A DNA stretch of 9,182 nt, taken from the NCBI GenBank assembly GCA_007571275.1, contig RKRS01000083.1:1-9182 (forward strand), in the 5' to 3' direction. A model generated the notes under the pieces. The model had not been told where the DNA came from. It ran no database searches and was given only the letters and a program-made list of their open reading frames with translations. Every line of letters begins with the position of its first letter. Position 1 is the stretch's first letter. This stretch comes from Dehalococcoidia bacterium. Its GTDB lineage: Bacteria; Chloroflexota; Dehalococcoidia; Bin125. Positions 1-6,375 of the stretch are shown here, piece by piece. A program made the translations under genes and the position numbers.

Positions 1-658
1 GCGCAAAGACCGCCCGCTGCGCAGACGTATAAGCCTGCTCAATCGCGGCAGACGGCGTGCTCGGCGACAGTCCCGCTTCGGTCAGGCGACGAACAATTTC
101 CGCCAGGTTGCGCCAGCCCATCATCAACACGATGGTCCCGCCGACCCGGGCCACGGCGTCCCAATCAATTGGCGGCGCGCCGCCGTCGCCTTCCGAGCCG
201 GTGACCACGGTCACGGCTGAGGCCGCGCGACGGTCGGTCACAGCGATACCGAATGCAGCTGCAGCCGCTGTCGCGCTGGAGACGCCGGGAATCAGCTGGA
301 CCGGAATCCCGGCCGAGACCAGCGCGGACGCTTCTTCACCGCCGCGACCAAACACAAACGGATCGCCGCCCTTGAGTCGGACGACGCGCTTCCCCTGCCG
401 CGAGAAGTCAATCATCATCTGGTTGATCTGCGCCTGCGAGGTAGACGCCCCGTCGGGGGTCTTGCCAACGTCAATCAGTTCAGCATCGGTCACGATGTGT
501 TTCACAAACGCAGGCAACACCGGCGAGGCCAGACGGTCATACAGGACAACGTCGGCCGTCTGCAACGCCTGAAAGCCAGCCCCCGTGAGCAGGCGCGGAT
601 CGCCAGGTCCGGCGCCGACCAGATAGACCGTGCGGACCTGATCTTCAGCGGAGCTCAC
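1..658 (-). CDS. cobA: Uroporphyrinogen-III C-methyltransferase (SUMT), C-terminus cut by window edge
   Basis: SUMT transfers two methyl groups from S-adenosylmethionine to uroporphyrinogen III, giving precorrin-2 for siroheme and cobalamin. It was read directly from the reverse strand. The visible 219 residues begin with the methylase signature VYLVGAGPGDPRLLTGAG (residues 11-28). They continue with VVRLKGGDPFVFGRGGEE (92-109), the SAM-binding segment that defines SUMT, then IPGVSSATAAAAAFGIAVTD (123-142) and GTIVLMMGWRNL (174-185). The GTG start overlaps the hemC TGA in a GTGA string (655-658), implying translational coupling. The frame stays open to base 1. A stand-alone SUMT is about 240-280 residues, so the stop should come soon, unless the protein is a CobA-HemD fusion, which this window cannot exclude. 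Family assignment is very secure. Confidence 0.96.
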   Translation of the reverse strand, partial: MSSAEDQVRTVYLVGAGPGDPRLLTGAGFQALQTADVVLYDRLASPVLPAFVKHIVTDAELIDVGKTPDGASTSQAQINQMMIDFSRQGKRVVRLKGGDPFVFGRGGEEASALVSAGIPVQLIPGVSSATAAAAAFGIAVTDRRAASAVTVVTGSEGDGGAPPIDWDAVARVGGTIVLMMGWRNLAEIVRRLTEAGLSPSTPSAAIEQAYTSAQRAVFA

Positions 659-1560
659 GATTGCGCGTCCGCGTCCATGAGCTGTCTACCTCCGCGCTCG
701 AGCAACGTTTCGGCCACTTCCCGACCAACCGCCGCAGGAATGCTACCCGAGCGCTGCACCTCGACGCGCTCCGATCCATCCGCGCTGAGCAGCCGACCGA
801 TCAGCAGGATCTCCCCGCTACGCATACCGCCGATGGCGGCCAGCGGCAGCGAACAGCCAGCGCCCAGGGCTCGTAGCATGGCTCGCTCCGCGCTGACCGC
901 CTGAGCCGTAGGCGCGTGGTTGGCCATCGCGATCCGATCGGCGTCTGCAGCGCGACACTGGATCACCAACGCGCCCTGACCGGGCGACGGCATCATCAGG
1001 TCGATCGGCATCAGCTCCGAGGGGGCGCAGCCCAATCGCTGCAGCCCGACAGCCGCAACGATCACTGCGTCATAATCGCCACGCTCCACCAGTCCCAGTC
1101 GCGTATCGACGTTGCCGCGAATGTCGCCAATTTCCAGATCGGGCCGCAGACGCCAGAGCTGCGCAGCTCGGCGACGCGAACCCGTTCCAACTTTCGCGCC
1201 CGGCGGCAAGTCGAGCAAACCCACGCCGTCACGGCTCACCAGCGCGTCGCGCACATCGCCACGCGCGAGGTACGCAGCCAATGTGGTGCCATCGGCAATC
1301 AGCGGGGGAACGTCCTTGGCCGAATGAACCGCGACATCGATCTCGCCGTCGAGCAATGCCGACTCGACCGCTCGGACAAACACGCCCTGACCGCCGATGG
1401 CGCGCAGACTCGACGTCCGGTCGCGGTCGCCCTGCGTGGTGATCGGGACAAACTGCGTCTCGATCCCAATCGCCGCCAGCGCGTTCGAGGCCAGCGTAGC
1501 CTGCACGCGCGACAGCTTGCTGCTTCGTCCACCCAACCGCATCGACCGCTGCGTGCTCAC
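655..1560 (-). CDS. hemC: Hydroxymethylbilane synthase (porphobilinogen deaminase)
   Basis: A 301-residue cytosolic enzyme that polymerises four porphobilinogen units into hydroxymethylbilane, the common linear tetrapyrrole precursor. Visible family motifs: GGQGVFVRAVESALLDGEID (56-75); HSAKDVP (79-85), whose Asp83 matches the catalytic aspartate; GTGSRRRAAQL (125-135) and GNVDTRL (149-155), the basic substrate-binding face; and LGAGCSLPLAAIG (232-244), whose Cys236 carries the dipyrromethane cofactor. Length is typical of the family (about 300-320). The start is GTG at 1560. It overlaps the TGA of the upstream dehydrogenase in a GTGA string (1557-1560), and the stop makes the same overlap with cobA, so the three genes are very probably translated in series from one transcript. 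All key residues seem intact. Confidence 0.98.
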   Translation of the reverse strand: MSTQRSMRLGGRSSKLSRVQATLASNALAAIGIETQFVPITTQGDRDRTSSLRAIGGQGVFVRAVESALLDGEIDVAVHSAKDVPPLIADGTTLAAYLARGDVRDALVSRDGVGLLDLPPGAKVGTGSRRRAAQLWRLRPDLEIGDIRGNVDTRLGLVERGDYDAVIVAAVGLQRLGCAPSELMPIDLMMPSPGQGALVIQCRAADADRIAMANHAPTAQAVSAERAMLRALGAGCSLPLAAIGGMRSGEILLIGRLLSADGSERVEVQRSGSIPAAVGREVAETLLERGGRQLMDADAQS

Positions 1561-2228
1561 TCGCTCGCTGCCACAATCGGAAAGCCCAGGCGCGCGAGTA
1601 GCAGCCGCTTCGCCTGCCCACGTCGTCGCTGGGCCAGGAGGATGCGCACCTGACCATCCATCGCCGCCTGCCAGGCCTCGGCAGGGATTGGTCGGAAGAC
1701 GTTGGCGCGCCGCAGATCGGCGCGGACCTCGGCCACCAAATCCGCCAGACTCGAAGTGTCGGTATCCAGGTACTCCAACAGCTCCTCTCGAACCCGACGG
1801 GCGATCGCCGGGCTACCGCCGCCGGTCGAAATCGCCAACGTCAGCGGCGGCTTGCGCACGACCGCGGGCAGAATGAAATCGCAGTTGGACGGATCATCAG
1901 CGGCGTTCAGCGGGACGCCGATTGCGCGCGCGTCACGCTGAAGCGCGGCATTTGATGGTGAACCGTTATCAGACAGCCCGTCATTGGCGGCCATGACCAG
2001 AGCGCGGCCCCGCATGTCTCCTGACCGATACAGCCGCGCCAGATGCTCGATCCGACCGGCGTCGCGCAGTGCGGCAAGCTCGTCGATCAGCGTCGGCGCG
2101 GTGACAGTGACGCCCGCCCCGGCGGCGAGCAGACCGTTGACTTTCTCCAGCGCCAGGCGGCCGCCTCCGATGACCAACACCGAGCGACCGTTGAGATCGA
2201 AGAAGACGGGATAGTACTCACGCGTCAC
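1557..2228 (-). CDS. Precorrin-2 dehydrogenase / sirohydrochlorin ferrochelatase (siroheme synthase N-domain type)
   Basis: A 223-residue protein of the CysG N-terminal/Met8/SirC type. It oxidises precorrin-2 to sirohydrochlorin with NAD+, and in bifunctional members also inserts iron. Motifs: YYPVFFDLNGRSVLVIGGG (5-23) followed by LALEKVNGLL, the NAD-binding beta-alpha-beta unit; NAADDPSNCDFILPAVV (108-124), whose Asp111 aligns with the catalytic aspartate of CysG; and LAISTGGGSPAIARRVREEL (131-150). It lacks the SUMT domain of a full CysG; that activity is encoded separately by the cobA two genes downstream. The reading frame stays open as far as 2441, but homology begins at residue 5 from a GTG at 2228. 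That GTG lies 19 bases after the preceding gene's stop and is taken as the start. The Shine-Dalgarno is weak (GGGA about 11 bases upstream), so translation may depend on the upstream gene. Whether it has chelatase activity cannot be told from the sequence. Confidence 0.93.
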   Translation of the reverse strand: MTREYYPVFFDLNGRSVLVIGGGRLALEKVNGLLAAGAGVTVTAPTLIDELAALRDAGRIEHLARLYRSGDMRGRALVMAANDGLSDNGSPSNAALQRDARAIGVPLNAADDPSNCDFILPAVVRKPPLTLAISTGGGSPAIARRVREELLEYLDTDTSSLADLVAEVRADLRRANVFRPIPAEAWQAAMDGQVRILLAQRRRGQAKRLLLARLGFPIVAASE

Positions 2229-2247
2229 GTCTGGTCTGGGGTCCCAG

Positions 2248-3183
2248 CTAATCGGTATCCAGATGAGCGATACCGATGCCTCTCTCGCCCTGGATCGTGT
2301 ACAGCAGGTAGGCGTCGCCGTTGTCCTCGAAAATCGCCGGGTCGCGAAGCTCGTGCACCGGTTCCGGGGCGAAGCCGCGCACGCTCGGCGCGATCGGCAA
2401 GGCTGCCCCTTCCCAGTCGTAGACAGGACGTAACAGCTCACGATGCTCGCCAGCCGTCCACGAGCGCCAATCCCCGTTCAATCCGATCGGCGAGACATAG
2501 ATCCGCTCCGGAGCGTCGCCCACGTTGGTCCAGAACACCCAGAGCGTCTCCCCTCGACGCAGCAATGCGCAGTGGCGCATCGTGTTGGCGAATAGCTGTG
2601 GCCCCTGTTCGAATTCGCTCAACCCATCGTCCGAGCGGTAGAGAATGCCGGGCATCGACATGCCGTACCAGCCTGGTTCTTCAACATCATCGAGCTGGAT
2701 CATGCGCAGATAGCTGGTTGAGAGAATTTCCTCATCTGCTTCGAAGTTGATCCCGTCGCTGGACGTCGCGAGTCGCGAGACCTGTCGCCCGTCATAGAGC
2801 TGTCCATGGAAATAAAGCCGAATCTGTCGCCGGTCTTGATCCACGACGGCGTCGGGCGAGGCAATGTGCGGATAGACGTGACCCTGCTTCTGTGCCGGAC
2901 CAAGCTGAGGATCGAACTCGTCGACGCTGGCCGGGAATGCCGTCTGTGACAGTTGCAGCGCGCCCGGTTCATGCGTTTGCCAGGGACCAAGCAGCTCATC
3001 GGCGACCGCCAGACGAATATAGGAACCCTTGTGGTCGGCGAAATAGAGATAGAACTCACCCAGTCGGTTGGGCAACCATTCAGGCGCGCGGATCAGCGAG
3101 GGGCCATTGATGTTGTCGCCCATGCGCGTGTCCATGTGGGGACCGATGATTGGGCCTTCGGTCGATAATCGCACTGCTCTCAT
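2248..3183 (-). CDS. Five-bladed beta-propeller protein related to glycoside hydrolase family 43, function unknown
   Basis: A 311-residue protein without an obvious signal peptide. It has the alternating strand/turn style of the GH43/GH32 propeller superfamily: NGPSLIRAPEWLPN (26-39), LGEFYLYFADHKGSYIRLAV (41-60), HIASPDAVVDQDRRQIRLYF (106-125), then LATSSDGINFEADEEIL (138-154), WYGMSMPGILYRSDDGLSEF (172-191), ALLRRGETLWVFWTNVGDAP (206-225) and LRDPAIFEDNGDAYLLYTIQ (279-298). It resembles a conserved family of unassigned GH43-like proteins rather than a characterised arabinanase or xylosidase. Asp111 and Asp281 sit in propeller-type positions, but the canonical GH43 Asp/Asp/Glu triad cannot be placed with certainty. 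Start at 3183: GGAG (3192-3195) lies 8 bases upstream. The frame is open much further upstream, but that part is antisense to lepB. It is the first gene of the siroheme transcription unit, with 19 bases to the next gene, an odd partner for tetrapyrrole synthesis. Confidence 0.85.
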   Translation of the reverse strand: MRAVRLSTEGPIIGPHMDTRMGDNINGPSLIRAPEWLPNRLGEFYLYFADHKGSYIRLAVADELLGPWQTHEPGALQLSQTAFPASVDEFDPQLGPAQKQGHVYPHIASPDAVVDQDRRQIRLYFHGQLYDGRQVSRLATSSDGINFEADEEILSTSYLRMIQLDDVEEPGWYGMSMPGILYRSDDGLSEFEQGPQLFANTMRHCALLRRGETLWVFWTNVGDAPERIYVSPIGLNGDWRSWTAGEHRELLRPVYDWEGAALPIAPSVRGFAPEPVHELRDPAIFEDNGDAYLLYTIQGERGIGIAHLDTD

Positions 3184-3191
3184 CTCGGACA

Positions 3192-3195
3192 CTCC
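3192..3195 (-). promoter_or_regulatory. Shine-Dalgarno GGAG of the beta-propeller gene
   Basis: GGAG followed by 8 bases and ATG (3183-3181). It decides for this start over the in-frame ATG at 3201, which has no purine-rich stretch before it, and over longer starts that would run into lepB on the other strand. Confidence 0.6.
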
Positions 3196-3252
3196 AGACA
3201 TGCTCAGGCGCGCGCCGCACTGTTTCATGGTAGGGCGGATAAGCTCGATCGT

Positions 3253-3867
3253 ATGAGGTTGCAGTACGGCCCGCTGCGAGAGATCATCGAGACTGCGATT
3301 CTCGGTCTGATCGTCTTTCTGCTGGCCCGCGAGGCGGTACAGAACTTCCAGGTCGACGGACGCTCGATGCAGCCAACCCTGGCCAGCACGGAGCTGGTGC
3401 TGGTCAACAAGATCGGCTACTGGGAGGTCAACCTGGGGCCGTTCGACGCGTTCCTGCCGGGTCGGAGTAACGGCGACTTTCTTATCTCCGGCCCGCATCG
3501 CGGCTCGGTGATCATCTTCCGTCCGCCCTACCAGAGCGCGCATGACTACGTGAAGCGGGTGATCGGGCTGCCTGGCGATACCGTCGAAATCACTCGGGGA
3601 CGCGTGTTCGTCAACGGCGTCGAGCTGGACGAAACCGACTACACCTTCGAGCCGCCCAGGTATCAATGGGGACCGGCCGTCATCCCGCCGGAGCACTATT
3701 TCGTGCTTGGCGACAACCGCAACAGCAGCCAGGACTCACATGCGTTCGGTCCGATCCACGAGGATCAGATTGTCGGCGAGGTCATGTTCCGCTGGTTCCC
3801 GTTCGACAAAATCTCCAGCGACATCTCGAGACACGCGACTGATTACGAGGGAAACCAGCTGCCATGA
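3253..3867 (+). CDS. lepB: Signal peptidase I
   Basis: A 204-residue membrane-anchored serine protease that removes signal peptides from proteins exported by Sec or Tat. One N-terminal membrane segment (about residues 10-25, IIETAILGLIVFLLA) is followed by box B, DGRSMQPTL (35-43), with nucleophile Ser38. YVKRVIGLPGDTVEITRGRV (99-118) carries the general base Lys101, and GDNRNSSQDSHAFGPI (153-168) is the conserved box E region. Both members of the Ser-Lys dyad are present and the length is normal. The ATG at 3253 is preceded by no convincing Shine-Dalgarno (nearest GGA is 14 bases away); a GATAAG hexamer at 3238-3243 could be a -10 element and would give a very short or absent leader. The TGA overlaps the pyrE ATG by 4 bases (ATGA, 3864-3867). 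It diverges from the siroheme operon across a 69-base gap. Confidence 0.97.
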   Translation: MRLQYGPLREIIETAILGLIVFLLAREAVQNFQVDGRSMQPTLASTELVLVNKIGYWEVNLGPFDAFLPGRSNGDFLISGPHRGSVIIFRPPYQSAHDYVKRVIGLPGDTVEITRGRVFVNGVELDETDYTFEPPRYQWGPAVIPPEHYFVLGDNRNSSQDSHAFGPIHEDQIVGEVMFRWFPFDKISSDISRHATDYEGNQLP

Positions 3868-4427
3868 CTGAGGCGATGACACTGCTGGAAGAGGCCGGCG
3901 CGGTACTCAAGGGACACTTCCAGTACGCATCCGGTCGGCATGGCGACACCTACATCGAGAAGTTTCGTCTGTTGGAGAAACCACACGTCACCGCGAAGCT
4001 GTGCGGAGAAATCGCCAATCATTTCCGTAAGCTCCAGCCCGATCTCGTCGTCGGACCGACCACCGGCGGCATCCTGCTGGCGCACGAGACGGCCAGGCAG
4101 CTCAACGATTCGACCAATGCCTACTTCGCCGAGCGCCGCGAAGATGGTGGCCGCTATCTCGGTCGCGGCTTCAACATCATGCCCGGACAGACGGTGCTGG
4201 TCGTCGACGATGTGCTCACCACTGGCGGCTCGGTACGCGACACGCTGGACGCCGTCGTCGATGCCGGCGGGACCCCGATCGGGGTGGGGTTGGTGGTCGA
4301 TCGCACCAACGGATCGACCAGCTTCGGTGAGCTAGAAGTATTTTCCTGCCTCGAGATCAACGTCGCCAGCTATCCCGCTGATCGTTGCCCGCTATGCGCT
4401 GCGGGCATTGCCCTGACGCTGACCTAG
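3864..4427 (+). CDS. pyrE: Orotate phosphoribosyltransferase
   Basis: A 187-residue cytosolic enzyme of de novo pyrimidine synthesis. It joins orotate to PRPP, giving orotidine 5'-monophosphate and pyrophosphate. The PRPP-binding signature VLVVDDVLTTGGS is at 111-123. The N-terminal substrate region reads GHFQYASGRHGDTYIEKF (17-34), and DLVVGPTTGGILLAHETARQ (60-79) is the second conserved block. The flexible catalytic loop lies around AERREDGGRYLGRGF (89-103). The C-terminal DRCPLCAAGIAL (173-184) with a CxxC pair is a feature of the longer-tailed PyrE subgroup. The start is fixed by the ATGA overlap with lepB, so the two are presumably co-translated. The pairing links protein export with nucleotide synthesis and is not functionally obvious. 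No other pyr gene is in the window. Confidence 0.96.
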   Translation: MTEAMTLLEEAGAVLKGHFQYASGRHGDTYIEKFRLLEKPHVTAKLCGEIANHFRKLQPDLVVGPTTGGILLAHETARQLNDSTNAYFAERREDGGRYLGRGFNIMPGQTVLVVDDVLTTGGSVRDTLDAVVDAGGTPIGVGLVVDRTNGSTSFGELEVFSCLEINVASYPADRCPLCAAGIALTLT

Positions 4428-4478
4428 CCACAATACGCCTGCTCATCACCAGGTGGAGACCGCACTGGCGCAGACTGT
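4428..4478. other. Convergent intergenic gap without clear terminator
   Basis: Fifty-one bases separate the pyrE stop from the stop of the facing membrane-protein gene. The only dyads seen are the tiny CACC-A-GGTG and a weak bulged stem (CCAG/CTGG around 4450-4468). No T-tract follows on either strand, so an intrinsic terminator is not supported here. Confidence 0.4.
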
Positions 4479-5117
4479 TCAGGTCGTGGCGTGCACAAAC
4501 AGACCCGAGGCGACGCCAGCCAGGTCAGCCAGGAGCGACAGCATCAGTGCGTAGACGCCGAAGCCAATACCCACGCTGGTAATCGCGGCTCGATCATCCG
4601 CCTCCGGCGCGGCCGCCCGGACGGCGAGGATCGTGAGCAACACACCAACAATCGTCACGATCAGGCCGAGCGCGAAGCTGGCAGGTCCCGCCAACATAAA
4701 GAACTGCCAGACCGCGAATCCACCGACCAACGCCATCGGTCGCATCAGCGTAGGCAGGTCGACGTTGACCGTGAAGATCGAGCGCAGCGCGTGCCAGGTG
4801 AGACCAAGCCATATGCCCCAGGCGATCAACGAGACGAAAGAACCCAGTAACAACACGTGTATGGCGGGACCGGTGATTGATTGGCCGCCAGACTCGATGA
4901 CGACCCAGAGCCAGGCGCCCAGACTGGCCACCAACACGCCAAGCGTCAACACGACCAGCGCGGGTCTCGTGTCTGACTCGTTCCGTGAGACCTCGGCGAT
5001 CACGCCCAGATCACCCGCCAACAGGCGGCGATGCAGGGAGAATGCGCGGCGCCAGTCGAACGGCGCGGCGAGCGTATCCAGATAGCGCGAGACCTGCGAC
5101 CGTCCGCCGCGTCCCAT
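4479..5117 (-). CDS. Yip1-like integral membrane protein
   Basis: A 212-residue protein with a basic, hydrophilic N-terminus of about 50 residues and then five probable membrane segments (from the 5117 start: about 53-74, 86-107, 125-143, 146-167 and 177-199). The charged region before the first helix (RRLLAGDLGVIAEV) and the DLPTLMRPMALVGGF stretch before helix 3 resemble the bacterial Yip1-domain family, whose biochemical role is unknown. Start choice: the frame opens at ATG 5180, but codons between 5180 and 5117 have a mixed third position (AGA, TTT, ATA, ACT). From 5117 onward the third position is strongly G/C, so 5117 is preferred, though no good Shine-Dalgarno precedes either. It is convergent with pyrE and divergent from the glycosylase gene. 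Membrane nature is certain; Yip1 kinship is moderate. Confidence 0.75.
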   Translation of the reverse strand: MGRGGRSQVSRYLDTLAAPFDWRRAFSLHRRLLAGDLGVIAEVSRNESDTRPALVVLTLGVLVASLGAWLWVVIESGGQSITGPAIHVLLLGSFVSLIAWGIWLGLTWHALRSIFTVNVDLPTLMRPMALVGGFAVWQFFMLAGPASFALGLIVTIVGVLLTILAVRAAAPEADDRAAITSVGIGFGVYALMLSLLADLAGVASGLFVHATT

Positions 5118-5173
5118 AGTTCGAGGTATTGCGCCAACCGTGCCGGGTCGATTCTGCATCATCACGCCAAATC

Positions 5174-5202
5174 TGGACATCGCCTCGCTGTGGCTTCACT
5201 AT
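5174..5202 (+). promoter_or_regulatory. Candidate promoter giving a leaderless glycosylase transcript
   Basis: TGGACA (5174-5179, five of six with TTGACA) is followed by a 17-base spacer and CACTAT (5197-5202, three of six with TATAAT). Transcription would begin about seven bases later, at or next to the ATG (5209). This fits the absence of a Shine-Dalgarno. The -10 match is poor, so this is tentative. Confidence 0.3.
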
Positions 5203-5208
5203 GGCCAT

Positions 5209-5907
5209 ATGACGCAATTCCGCGATCCGCAAGTCGGTAAATTAGGCATCGCCGAGCTTAACGATGCGGTAATCGCCTGCCGACGTTGTCCACGTCTGGT
5301 CACATGGCGTGAACAGGTCGCCACCGAGAAACGCGCCGCGTTTCGGCGCCAGCGCTATTGGGGTCGGGCGGTGCCTTCGTTTGGCCCAGCTGACGCGCGG
5401 ATTCTGGTCGTTGGACTCGCCCCCGCCGCTCATGGCGCAAATCGAACCGGACGGATGTTCACCGGCGATCGCTCGGGCGACTGGCTCTACCGAGCGCTCT
5501 GGCAGGCCGGTCTCGCCAATCAACCTGAGTCTGCTTCAGCCAACGACGGCCTGCAGCTACTGGACACGAGAATCACATCGATCGTTCGCTGCGCTCCCCC
5601 GGCCAACAAACCCAGCGTCGAGGAACGCAATCGCTGTCTGCCCTATTTTCGTCGTGAACTTGAGCTGCTCACGCAACTCCGTGTGATCGTCTGTCTGGGT
5701 TCGTTCGCCTGGCAGAACTGCGCACGCGAACTCAGCATCCGACCGCGTCCCAAATTCGCGCATGGTCTGGAGCACGGCGATGCTCGCCTCACCGTGCTCT
5801 GTTCTTATCACCCCAGCCAGCGCAACACCTTCACTGGACTCCTGACTGAGGAGATGCTGGCCGACGTCTTCCGCCACGCCAGAGAACTGGCGGGACTGTC
5901 TGACTAG
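5209..5907 (+). CDS. udgB: Type-5 uracil-DNA glycosylase (UDGb family)
   Basis: A 232-residue base-excision repair enzyme that removes uracil, and in this family also other deaminated bases, from DNA. Motif A is GLAPAAHGANRTGRMFTGDR (69-88); as usual for family 5, the position holding a polar Asp/Asn in other UDGs is non-polar (Ala). Motif B is HPSQRNTFTGLLT (201-213). Four cysteines at 24 and 27 (CRRC) and at 128 and 143 match the 4Fe-4S site of this family. Start: the ATG at 5209 is chosen because conserved sequence begins shortly after it; an upstream in-frame ATG at 5140 would overlap the divergent gene and adds no recognisable sequence. No Shine-Dalgarno is seen. Its TAG overlaps the TAG of the facing cadI-like gene by 4 bases (CTAG). 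All family-defining residues are present. Confidence 0.93.
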   Translation: MTQFRDPQVGKLGIAELNDAVIACRRCPRLVTWREQVATEKRAAFRRQRYWGRAVPSFGPADARILVVGLAPAAHGANRTGRMFTGDRSGDWLYRALWQAGLANQPESASANDGLQLLDTRITSIVRCAPPANKPSVEERNRCLPYFRRELELLTQLRVIVCLGSFAWQNCARELSIRPRPKFAHGLEHGDARLTVLCSYHPSQRNTFTGLLTEEMLADVFRHARELAGLSD

Positions 5908-6356
5908 GAGTTGGGCGCGCAGCAGGCAGAGTTGCCGGCGACCGCAGCGCCAACTGTCTCCAGCGGCATCAGTTCGATCATCTCGACAGTCGGCTGGTCG
6001 TCGGTGATCGTGTACACCTCCCAGCGCGTCCCAGACGGATCCGCGACCCAGACCTTGTCCTGCTCCGCATGACAGCAGACGACGCCATCTTCGATTTCGA
6101 GGTTCAGCCCGAGGTCGCCAAAGCGCTGTGTCTCAGCGTGTACCTCGGCGGTCGTCTCAACCTCGACGCCAAGATGATTGAGCGGCGCCGCCGCGCCCGC
6201 GTTCTCGATCAGGACCAACTTGAGCGGCGGATCTTCGACCTCGAAGTTGGCGTAGCCCGGACGCACCTTGTGCGGTTCGGTATTGAACATCTGCGTATAG
6301 AAGTCAATCGCCGAGTCGAGCTCGGTCACGTTCAAGGCAAGTTGTACTCGCGACAT
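5904..6356 (-). CDS. cadI: CadI/ArsI-like vicinal-cysteine protein of the glyoxalase fold
   Basis: A 150-residue protein of the vicinal-oxygen-chelate (glyoxalase/dioxygenase) superfamily. The start MSRVQLALNVTELDSAIDFY and the segments GYANFEVEDPPLKLVLIE (34-51), NHLGVEVETTAEVHAE (60-75), VVCCHAEQDKVWVADPSG (92-109) and RWEVYT (111-116) closely follow mycobacterial CadI and, more distantly, the carbon-arsenic lyase ArsI. Cys94-Cys95 correspond to the ArsI pair that binds trivalent arsenic. His61 and Glu113 match two of its three iron ligands; the third, an N-terminal His in ArsI, is Gln5 here, as in CadI. A second Cys-Cys pair (145-146) ends the protein. CadI was described as cadmium-inducible; its reaction is unsettled. 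The start is set by AGGAG 6 bases before ATG 6356, within an open frame that reaches 6518. It lies 19 bases after the flavin monooxygenase gene and is probably co-transcribed with it. Confidence 0.9.
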   Translation of the reverse strand: MSRVQLALNVTELDSAIDFYTQMFNTEPHKVRPGYANFEVEDPPLKLVLIENAGAAAPLNHLGVEVETTAEVHAETQRFGDLGLNLEIEDGVVCCHAEQDKVWVADPSGTRWEVYTITDDQPTVEMIELMPLETVGAAVAGNSACCAPNS

Positions 6357-6362
6357 GTCGGT

Positions 6363-6367
6363 CTCCT
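6363..6367 (-). promoter_or_regulatory. Shine-Dalgarno AGGAG of the cadI-like gene
   Basis: AGGAG, then 6 bases, then ATG at 6356-6354. It sits inside the 19-base gap after the monooxygenase stop and rules out longer starts in the same frame up to 6518. Confidence 0.7.
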
Positions 6368-6375
6368 GCACTGCT

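Noticed and set aside
916..1653. 245-codon plus-strand open frame opposite hemC
   Set aside because: It lies antisense to a certain hemC with intact motifs. The translation is rich in Arg, His and Gln with no recognisable domain, as expected for the complement of GC-biased codons.
2229..2441. N-terminal extension of the precorrin-2 dehydrogenase to 2441
   Set aside because: It overlaps the end of the propeller gene in another frame, is Arg/Cys/Ser-rich, and homology begins only after GTG 2228.
2043..2750. 235-codon plus-strand open frame opposite the dehydrogenase and propeller genes
   Set aside because: It spans the boundary of two real minus-strand genes and is Arg/Ser-rich without motifs; a shadow frame.
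3184..3696. N-terminal extension of the propeller protein to 3696
   Set aside because: This part is the complement of lepB, whose catalytic dyad is intact. The Shine-Dalgarno before ATG 3183 gives a better start.
4445..4470. Possible bidirectional terminator between pyrE and the Yip1-like gene
   Set aside because: Only a short bulged stem can be drawn and no T-tract follows on either strand.
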